Assembly (NCBI GenBank): GCA_905221605.1
Contig: CAJNDS010002446.1
Span: 147,037-172,036, forward strand
Origin: Symbiodinium natans
Lineage: Eukaryota > Sar > Dinophyceae > Suessiales > Symbiodiniaceae
Length of the DNA: 25,000 bases
Direction: 5' to 3'
The translations under genes were made by a program, and so were the position numbers. Shown one piece after another: positions 1-6,743 of this stretch (position 1 is its first letter; each line of letters opens with the position of its first letter). The notes beneath the pieces are model-generated. The model was not told the DNA's origin, searched no databases, and was given only the letters and a program-made list of their open reading frames with translations.

Positions 1-182
1 GGGTCACGCAGGCTTCAGGGTTTAGGCTGTTCATGATAGGACTCTGGGCTGGCGTCTCGGTTCCGGGGGTCTGGGGGTCGAGAGAGCCTTGAGCCAGATG
101 CTCGACCAGAGCCGCACCCCAAACGCACCCGCACCTTCGAAACTCTGAGGTGCTGATCTTACTGTTGGTTAGTAGGGAAGGA

Positions 183-280
183 GGGTTTGGGGTTTCGGGT
201 TTCGGGTTTAGGGTTTAGGGTCTAGGGTTTAGGGTTTAGGGTTTAGGGTTTAGGGTTTAGGGTTTAGGGTTTAGGTTGAG
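183..280 (+). repeat. Interstitial telomere-like tract, TTTAGGG on +
   Basis: About twelve TTTAGGG units, with cggg and tctaggg variants towards the left end. Confidence 0.95.
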
Positions 281-582
281 GTGCCCCTATATAATCTCTG
301 GGTAGTTTCATGGGCCCTTAATATGGTCCCTTACCATTTTTGAAAGGGTTTTGAGGGGTATATAAATGGTATACAAGTGGTCCCTTCGAAGTGCCCATAC
401 TAAGCGACCATGTAACTACCTGAGAGAAACCCTGGACCCAGTTCCTTAACCTTTTGTTGGCAAGCTCTTGCTCTAAAAAACTAAAAATCGGTTGTCGGGC
501 TCTGGGGCAGCAGTCGGGTTTTGGATTCTCATGGTGTTGACTTTGGCTGATACAAGGACCCTACATACATGACCCTAGACTG
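281..582. other. Spacer, no gene; two TATA-like stretches
   Basis: Unique sequence with tatataat at 288 and gtatataaat at 358, and several GGGCCC/GGTCCC words. No supported coding frame. The TATA-like words are not shown to be promoters. Confidence 0.5.
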
Positions 583-685
583 CAAACCCTAAACCCTAAA
601 CCCTGAACCCTAAACCCTAAACCCTATACAAACCCTAAGCCCTACACCCTAAACCCTAAACCCTAAACCTAAACCCTAAACCCTG
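583..685 (-). repeat. Interstitial telomere-like tract, CCCTAAA on +
   Basis: About fourteen CCCTAAA units with several substituted units, in the opposite orientation to the tracts on either side. Confidence 0.93.
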
Positions 686-802
686 GGCCCCTGCAGCCTT
701 GTGTGCTGGCGCTCCTCTCCCCACTTGAAATTCTTCGCCGTGCGCTCCATGAAGTGCTCCAGTTGGAGGGAGCGGTTTACCTCATCCTGGGCCATATTTG
801 TG

Positions 803-977
803 GGGGTTTAGGGTTTAGGGTTGAGGGGTTTAGGGATTTAGGGGTTTAGGGGTTTTAGGGGTTTAGTTTAGGGGTTTAGGGTTTAGGGTTCAGGGTTTAG
901 GGTTTAGGGTTTTAGGGTTTTAGGGTTTAGGGTTTAGGGTTTAGGGTCTAGGGTTTAAGGTTCAGGGTTAGGGTTTA
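803..977 (+). repeat. Degenerate telomere-like tract, TTTAGGG on +
   Basis: Mixed TTTAGGG, TTTAGGGG and TTTTAGGG units, more degenerate at its left end. Confidence 0.93.
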
Positions 978-1431
978 CTGTTTGCTGTAATAGGGCGTAG
1001 ATGCTGTGAAGGTGAGGATGCCGCAGAGGCTCGAATGCCTCGTCAGATTGTGGAGGGCCATCTAGTACTTTTCTCCCACCCCACGCCGTCCGAGGCGGCA
1101 AAACCACCCAAACCTACTCCTTGTAGGCTTCCAAAAAACTTTTCCGTCACCGATGGCCACTTTCAGCCAAGGGGGAAGGTTTGAGGCCAGGCCCCGGCTC
1201 GTTTGTAGCACGGGCTTCAGGTGCATAGAAAAGAGGTTCTAGAGGGTTTGAGGAGCTGGGGCCCAAGAAGGAGGTCCCACGAAAGAGGGGCCCGGAGTCA
1301 GGGGGGTACCCCCCCGGAAAATGCCAGCGCCACCAGCAAAAACAGGTGAGAAGTTCAGGGTATTTACTTTGGTTATAAGGGACCAGTACTGGTCAAGAAG
1401 GAGAACGTGCTTCGTGGGTGCTGCCAGACGG
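978..1431. other. Spacer, no recognisable feature
   Basis: About 450 bases of unique sequence with a C-run near 1309-1315. I see no coding frame, RNA gene or repeat. Confidence 0.5.
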
Positions 1432-1782
1432 TTTGGGGTTTAGGGTTTAGGGTTTAGGGTTTAGGGTTTAGGGTTTAGGGTTTAGGGTTTAGGGTTTAGG
1501 GTTTAGGGTTTAGGGTTTAGGGTTTAGGGGCTTAGGGGCTTAGGGGCTTAGGGGCTTAGGGGCTTAGGGGCTTAGGGGCTTAGGGGCTTAGGGTTTAGGG
1601 TTTAGGGTTTAGGGTTTAGGGTTTAGGGTTTAGGGTTTATGGGTTTAGGGTTTGGGTTTAGGGTTTAGGGTTTAGGGTTTAGGGTTTAGGGTTTAGGGTT
1701 TAGGGTTTAGGGTTTAGGGTTTAGGGTTTAGGGTTTAGGGTTTAGGGTTTAGGGTTTAGGGTTTAGGGTTTAGGGTTTAGGG
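1432..1782 (+). repeat. Long telomere-like tract with an internal GGGGCTTA octamer block
   Basis: Canonical TTTAGGG units run on both sides of eight exact GGGGCTTA units (1527-1590). The variant block is internal, so it arose inside an existing array rather than at its edge. Confidence 0.96.
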
Positions 1783-1784
1783 GC

Positions 1785-1838
1785 TTTCCGAATTTAGGGG
1801 CGCCTTATTGGGGCCCTGATTAGAAGGGAACCCTACTA
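1785..1838 (+). repeat. Dispersed repeat family, copy A
   Basis: TTTCCGAATTTAGGGGCGCC then TTATTGGGG, ending GGGAACCCTACTA, matches copy B at 12404 at most positions with a few indels. It directly abuts the end of a telomere-like tract. Confidence 0.7.
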
Positions 1839-1910
1839 AAGGGCGGTCTATTTTGGGGGGTCCCCTGTTGTTGTACACCCCCAAGTTGAAAGGCTCTAAA
1901 CAGTTTCAAC

Positions 1911-1993
1911 ACCCTGAACACCCTAACACACCCTAAACACCCCCTAACACCCCCTTAAACCCCAAACCCTAAACCCTAAACCCTAAACCTTAA
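1911..1993 (-). repeat. Degenerate CCCTAAA tract
   Basis: ACACCCTAA-type units (1911-1955) pass into canonical CCCTAAA units (about 1964-1990). Confidence 0.88.
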
Positions 1994-2063
1994 GGCTCCA
2001 ACCGCACCCGAGACCACACAAGATTCAATCGAGCGGAGACAGGGATGCAGAGCGTCCCGTGCG

Positions 2064-2110
2064 TAGGGTTTAGGGTTCAGGGGTCAGGGTTTAGGGTTTA
2101 GGGTTTCGGG
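2064..2110 (+). repeat. TTTAGGG tract leading into the TTTGGGG array
   Basis: Six mixed TTTAGGG/TTCAGGG units directly left of the TTTGGGG block that borders the retrotransposon. Confidence 0.9.
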
Positions 2111-2140
2111 TTTGGGGTTTGGGGTTTGGGGTTTGGGGTT
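2111..2140 (+). repeat. TTTGGGG array at the retrotransposon 3' boundary
   Basis: Four TTTGGGG units and a partial one follow canonical TTTAGGG units and stop exactly where the element's unique tail begins. The same variant abuts the other end of the element at 9647. Confidence 0.9.
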
Positions 2141-2211
2141 GACACGGACTTGAAGTCAATGCGATCAATATAAGTGAGACGGCTGATGCTTTAATCAGCA
2201 TGTGTGGCATA
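2141..2211 (-). other. Retrotransposon 3' tail with small hairpin
   Basis: About 70 bases separate the TGA of the third frame from the TTTGGGG units. A 6-bp inverted repeat, gctgat/atcagc with a 6-base loop, lies at 2182-2199. LINE 3' ends often carry a structure read by their reverse transcriptase, so this is a candidate. An attaaa-like hexamer sits in the loop region on the sense strand. No poly(A) follows; the junction is directly to C4A3 units in the sense direction. Confidence 0.45.
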
Positions 2212-3186
2212 TCATGCTTCCAGTTTGGTGATGATGTCATTCAATTTTGCACACTGTTCTTGTAGGACTCCCAACCAAGCGTTTGTCTCTCGCTGAGACA
2301 GCTTTGAGGGTTTATGGCATTTTCGAAGGAATTTTTCGGATTTAGTCAGGAAATTAAACCGAGCATGGCAAAAGTGGCACGCTATGCCCTGGCGCTTCCA
2401 CTCAGGACAAGCAACGTGAGGAACTTTGGTGATATCAAGATCAATATAATGATTAGCGTTAAGAATGTTCTGTCGCATCTGGAGCAGTTGATTGCGCATG
2501 GCAACAAATCTGGCTTTAGCATGAAATTGCGGCAGTAAGACAGCACGAATGTGCTCTGCAGACATGTCATGCCAAGCCTCCAGCGGCTTGGCAGTGACAC
2601 ACCGCACAGTCAGCATATTACTTCTTTCCAATGCCATGAGCTCCCAGGGCAACAGTCCACGTTTCTGCACGATTCGACTCAGCCAAGTTCGGTCAAGATC
2701 GCCTGTCTTTAGAGACATTTGGGGAGGTCCAATGACCTGTGAAAGTTCTGCAAAACTGAAAAGATGGTATCTGAATGTCAAATTTTGCTCTGCAGCATGT
2801 GCAGTCTGGATACGGGCAAGTGCCTCACAGATTCGACGCAAATCTCTTGACTGTGGGAGCCCAAGAGCGCGCGGAAAACGCCTAGCTGGCGGCAATTTCC
2901 TAAACCAAGTAATTTCAGTGTTATCATTCCAGGTATCTTGTGCGATGACACCGGCGTGATCCCACGAATCCTGAAGAAGTTTAACCGAAAGGGAACGGAA
3001 CTTCCAAAGAGCTTTTCCTACTGTTGGACAAGTGGAAAGAAAGTTGGCAGCCTCACCCCCCTGTTGCAGAAATACTAGGAAAACTTCCATCCAAGTGGAG
3101 AATTCAGCTTCTCCTACGAAAGGAGCGACGCTCCATTGCACCCAGAAAGAGAAAAGAACATGAAAATCAGTATCATTTCCACCCAA
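2212..3186 (-). CDS. Third frame of the retrotransposon (-1 phase), Cys/His cluster near C-terminus
   Basis: An open frame of about 324 codons overlaps the end of ORF2 by ~70 bases and lies in the -1 phase relative to it. Its first codon is TTG; the first ATG in frame is at residue 33 (TWMEVF). I do not recognise a family. Residues 260-291 hold a Cys/His cluster (C260, C270, C273, H274, C290, H291) that could bind zinc, and the C-terminus (~300-324) is weakly helical. Its N-terminal VQW...FSTWMEVFLVF resembles ORF2's own end, LQW...FNTWVEMILIF, offset by 92 bases, so it most likely was once continuous with ORF2 and is the true C-terminal region of the polyprotein. Expression would need a -1 shift; otherwise it is a broken tail. 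It ends in TGA 70 bases before the element boundary. Confidence 0.6.
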   Translation of the reverse strand: MGGNDTDFHVLFSFWVQWSVAPFVGEAEFSTWMEVFLVFLQQGGEAANFLSTCPTVGKALWKFRSLSVKLLQDSWDHAGVIAQDTWNDNTEITWFRKLPPARRFPRALGLPQSRDLRRICEALARIQTAHAAEQNLTFRYHLFSFAELSQVIGPPQMSLKTGDLDRTWLSRIVQKRGLLPWELMALERSNMLTVRCVTAKPLEAWHDMSAEHIRAVLLPQFHAKARFVAMRNQLLQMRQNILNANHYIDLDITKVPHVACPEWKRQGIACHFCHARFNFLTKSEKFLRKCHKPSKLSQRETNAWLGVLQEQCAKLNDIITKLEA

Positions 3187-6100
3187 GTATTGAAAGCAGA
3201 ATTACTACTGGGCTTATTCCATTGTAGCGGTAAGCGGTCCTGCGGAGAAATGTGGACTTGTTCCTGTTGGAGACAGCACAAGCCAACTGCGGCAGGGGGC
3301 TTCTTTGCGCAGTCAATTTGGTGTGAAATCATCGTAACAGCTTGAATTTCATCAGGATTCCGCTGAAACGACATCCAAGTTTCAAGCAAATAAGATATAT
3401 GCATCTGGACAGTGCTCCAATTGTTTAAGACATGAGGCGGCAAAGTTTTGGTAGCAATGAGGCAGTGTTGCGCACACGAAGGCCAGTCAGCAAAGTGAAA
3501 CATGTATTCCGGCCAATCCTCTCGCAGAAAGCAAAATCGAGGACAGTGGAACATGATATGGTGGACATCAGCATCTTCGCAGGCACAGTATGGACACGCA
3601 GGTGTGGAAAGCACCCCCTGCTTAAACAAATGATGCGGCACAGCGTGCGCGTTGCTAAGTACTCTCATCAACGCGGTTCTTCCTGGCTGGGTGGGGTCCA
3701 TTTTCCTAACTAAGGCAGTGGTACGCTTCAGATCAGCCTGCGCAACTCCATCCCAGCGGGAGTGCTTGCTTTCTAGTTGCCGCAGCAAAACATGCCGGAT
3801 CATTTCCCTCACCTGATGTTGAAAAACGTATTTGTCCGGCTCAGAAAATGTCGTTTGCATTCCAGTTTGAGTTTGCTTCAGCACGCCAGTGGCTGGATCA
3901 AACTCACAACCTAGCCACCCAAAATCTTCAACAAGTAACGTTAGAGGCCCTTTACCAAAAATTTTGCGACGCGAAACCGTATTAAACTCTTCATTAAGAA
4001 ACGAAGCAACTTCAGGTGTCTGATAAGCCCGGCGCCAATTGCACAGGCTACGATACACAAAAGCAGCGCCAGGGTCAAAAAGATGAGGCTTCTGCAGAAA
4101 AACCGCCTGAGCCAGCTGTGTAGCGCAATGTCTTCCAGCACACGCCCGATAGATAGCGCCACGAAGCTGTGCAAACTGTCGCTTTGTGGGCCTCACAACC
4201 ATAGCGGCATACGTAACCTTAGGAATGACTTTTTGATACACAATGAGCGACGCCTGCGCCCAGGGGATACGCGCGCGAGTAACTCTGTCAAGAACAGCGA
4301 GGGCGCAATGCACAATTGGCTGATAGAAAGCCTCACGCGACGTGTACCAGAACGGCAGAGGAATGCCCAGATATACTAGTTTGCTGTCACTACGCGTGAC
4401 GGCATCTCCATTTTGCCAGCATAGATTTTCAGTTTCCACATTAGAGCCAAAAGCAACCGTTTTGGGTCTAGTGTCAAACTGTTGGGAAGCGTCCCAATTC
4501 TCTGTAAAATAGAAAACGTCTTGCAGCGTAGTCATATTTTTATCAAGAAGCAATCTGTCATCCACAAAAACATGGCTAATTAGTAGCTCGCGCGGCAAAC
4601 TCGCAGTCCAGGACGCAAGAGTGGCTGCTGCCACCAGCATTGACAGAGGATCTCCTTGCGGGATTCCTCGTCCACACATAAATGGCGCACGTAAAACTGC
4701 CCCGTTAAGGGAAGGAAAACGCTGAAGCCTGCGGATGCCTCCAATCCATGCGGCAATTACACTGGGAGGAAAGCGAATGCTTGCCAACGCTTCTGCGGCC
4801 AGGGAAAAAGGGATGCAATCAAAAAATTTTGCTGTATCGATGGCTGCGCCTTGGATTTTACGGATTTGTTTTTCCTGGTGTCTCCAGGTATTCTCACACC
4901 AGAGGGCCGCTTGAAGCCATGCAGTCATGCCATCCCTATTTTTGACTCCTCCAACGGACCTGGGGTGTATAGAAGATTGACATTCCGAGTTAGTAAGTAG
5001 GACCCACTTACTGAAGAATCTTAGGACAACAGGTGCAATAGTAAGGGGGCGCAGATCGCAAACTTTAACCTTCCCAAGCCGTTTGGGGACGCAGGCGACA
5101 CGACATTGAAGCCACGCATTAGGTATACGAGCAGTACGCAACACTTTATGAAATATGTAGGCAAGAGTTTGTAGTCCCTCCAATGGGACAGCTCGGAACT
5201 GCGCCACAGTGACACCCTCGAGGCCATGCGCCTTGTGTACGTCAGTTCTGCGCACAATTGCTTGCAGCAGTTTGGCATGTTCTTCAATTTCAGCTTGCCA
5301 GTCCATAGCCAACGAGGCTGGCCCTACGTCATGAAGAGAGGCACTATTGGTGCGGTAAAGTTCTTGTAGGAAATCAGAAATTTCCAGAAGAGACTCTCGA
5401 ATAGAGGTAGTGAAGCCTTGAACCCCATATTTCTGCGAAGCAATGCAAGTAGGAACGGGAATGCTTTTGTCCTTAACCCATCGAAATAGCTCACGCACCC
5501 AGGTAGAGCAACGATCCGTAGTAGGAGTAATGCGCTTTTTCCATTTCCGAATTTCATTTTCTTGAATCCTTTTCAGTTTGCTTGTCAGTTGCGATTGAGA
5601 GTAGGACCCCGACCCAAAGAACTTACTGCAAATACGAGTGACGACGCTTTGTTGCTTTGAGTAATCACGCACACGAAACTGCGGCTGTATTCCGAGTTGC
5701 TCATTATCACTTTGCACAAACTGCCGAAGTGCCGCTGCCCATTCCTCCCAATCATCATCAGTAGTTGTGTCTCTCGCGGAGTCTTGAAACTTGAGACGGA
5801 GATCCCTCCACACATCGTGCTGTAAAGAATTCACCAGAGGATCCTTGTCCGGCGGTATTTGCTCCCATGAAGGTATTACCTCGCTTGGCGCAGAAAGTAC
5901 GGCTTGAAGAACGTTATGTCCAAGCTTGTAGGATTTGAGACATTCAACAGGGGAACACACCTCAGCCAGTTGAGGTGTAACGGCGATGTTATCAATGCAA
6001 GAAGCTGCGTTTGCACGACGAAAAATTACGAAATCGTAGTTAGTCATCATTGTAAGTGGGAGCCAGCCGCATTTATGGATACCATGAACAAAAGCACCTT

Positions 6101-6740
6101 CCCTGGAATCCTGATTCAAATCTCCAAGTAAGACGCAAGAACGATGAACATTTTGCGCTAGGTATTGCTCCAGTTCGTCAAGCAAAGGCTTGGGCTCATG
6201 AACTGGAGCATACACAGAGATGAGTTCAGTCCATTGTTCTCTGAGGAAAATTTTGACACTGCAAATCCTGCCCTGTTTTTCCCAATTTGAGAGTTCAGGG
6301 ATATTATGCGCTTGTACTACGAAGGAGTCCCGTATAAGAAACCCAACGCCCGGAACCTTACTATCAAGGGTATAGCTTTTTTGACTTCTATTGTGTTGGG
6401 GAAGTTCACCCGTGACGAGGTGGTATCCCTGCTTGCGTGCTCGAGCGCCAAGTCCCAAAGCTGTGTTGGGATCAATGCGCAATTCTTGCAGCGCGCAAAC
6501 ATCAGCGCCCAAGCTGATGGCAGCATCAAGTGTGGTTCTAAGGGAATCCACATTCCAAGTAGCTAATTTAAGCGGTTGTGTTTTGCAATGGTTTGCCGCT
6601 TCCAGCCATGAGGCGAATGCCCCGCCACTGAAAGCGCAAATTGCGTCGTTTGAAGCGTTTGAAACACTTGAGTATCGTGTCGCGAGTTGTGTGCCCCAAA
6701 CAAGTGCTCCACCAGCGAACACTTGATGAGGCAAAGGTTC
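3114..6740 (-). CDS. Retrotransposon ORF2: endonuclease and reverse transcriptase polyprotein
   Basis: Residues are numbered from the TTG codon at 6734. An exonuclease/endonuclease/phosphatase-type endonuclease spans ~56-275, with the expected residues visible: TWN (N61), QE (E84), GDLN (D205, N207), ID (D248) and GH (H273). A reverse transcriptase follows at ~500-790, with motif A IDTAKFFD (D633), GIPQGDP (690-696) and the catalytic FVDD (D725, D726). A zf-RVT-like knuckle lies at 1047-1064 (CPYC...HH...C). These are the domains for target nicking and target-primed reverse transcription, and all key residues are present. The frame is the same as ORF1, following its TGA directly. There is no in-frame ATG before residue 229, inside the endonuclease, so independent AUG initiation would give a broken enzyme. 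It stops at TAG 3116-3114. The last ~40 residues resemble the start of the next frame. Confidence 0.92.
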   Translation of the reverse strand, partial: EPLPHQVFAGGALVWGTQLATRYSSVSNASNDAICAFSGGAFASWLEAANHCKTQPLKLATWNVDSLRTTLDAAISLGADVCALQELRIDPNTALGLGARARKQGYHLVTGELPQHNRSQKSYTLDSKVPGVGFLIRDSFVVQAHNIPELSNWEKQGRICSVKIFLREQWTELISVYAPVHEPKPLLDELEQYLAQNVHRSCVLLGDLNQDSREGAFVHGIHKCGWLPLTMMTNYDFVIFRRANAASCIDNIAVTPQLAEVCSPVECLKSYKLGHNVLQAVLSAPSEVIPSWEQIPPDKDPLVNSLQHDVWRDLRLKFQDSARDTTTDDDWEEWAAALRQFVQSDNEQLGIQPQFRVRDYSKQQSVVTRICSKFFGSGSYSQSQLTSKLKRIQENEIRKWKKRITPTTDRCSTWVRELFRWVKDKSIPVPTCIASQKYGVQGFTTSIRESLLEISDFLQELYRTNSASLHDVGPASLAMDWQAEIEEHAKLLQAIVRRTDVHKAHGLEGVTVAQFRAVPLEGLQTLAYIFHKVLRTARIPNAWLQCRVACVPKRLGKVKVCDLRPLTIAPVVLRFFSKWVLLTNSECQSSIHPRSVGGVKNRDGMTAWLQAALWCENTWRHQEKQIRKIQGAAIDTAKFFDCIPFSLAAEALASIRFPPSVIAAWIGGIRRLQRFPSLNGAVLRAPFMCGRGIPQGDPLSMLVAAATLASWTASLPRELLISHVFVDDRLLLDKNMTTLQDVFYFTENWDASQQFDTRPKTVAFGSNVETENLCWQNGDAVTRSDSKLVYLGIPLPFWYTSREAFYQPIVHCALAVLDRVTRARIPWAQASLIVYQKVIPKVTYAAMVVRPTKRQFAQLRGAIYRACAGRHCATQLAQAVFLQKPHLFDPGAAFVYRSLCNWRRAYQTPEVASFLNEEFNTVSRRKIFGKGPLTLLVEDFGWLGCEFDPATGVLKQTQTGMQTTFSEPDKYVFQHQVREMIRHVLLRQLESKHSRWDGVAQADLKRTTALVRKMDPTQPGRTALMRVLSNAHAVPHHLFKQGVLSTPACPYCACEDADVHHIMFHCPRFCFLREDWPEYMFHFADWPSCAQHCLIATKTLPPHVLNNWSTVQMHISYLLETWMSFQRNPDEIQAVTMISHQIDCAKKPPAAVGLCCLQQEQVHISPQDRLPLQWNKPSSNSAFNTWVEMILIFMFFSLSGCNGASLLS
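6701..6725 (-). promoter_or_regulatory. Stem-loop 15 bases downstream of the ORF1 TGA
   Basis: In the sense RNA, CAAGUGUUC can pair with GAGCACUUG around a 7-base loop (GCUGGUG). That gives nine pairs including one G-U, starting 15 bases after the TGA. Downstream structures of this kind stimulate readthrough in some viral and retroelement mRNAs. The pairing is seen; the function is inferred, and a 9-bp stem can arise by chance. Confidence 0.35.
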
Positions 6741-6743
6741 TCA
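6741..6743 (-). promoter_or_regulatory. In-frame TGA between ORF1 and ORF2 (candidate readthrough stop)
   Basis: On the sense strand the codons read AGG TCG TGA GAA CCT TTG, and the frame is open for ~900 codons before and ~1200 after. Nothing else separates the two coding regions. ORF2 has no ATG for the next 228 codons. This fits programmed UGA readthrough or a single inactivating mutation of a fused ORF; the sequence alone cannot decide between them. Confidence 0.55.

Noticed and set aside
3114-3194. Classical -1 frameshift site between ORF2 and the third frame
   Set aside because: No X XXY YYZ heptamer lies in phase in the overlap; the duplication explains the phase better.
6741-6743. 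UGA reassigned to a sense codon in this genome
   Set aside because: Reassignment would be expected to leave many in-frame TGA codons over the ~2400 codons read; there is only one internal one, and the third frame also ends at TGA.
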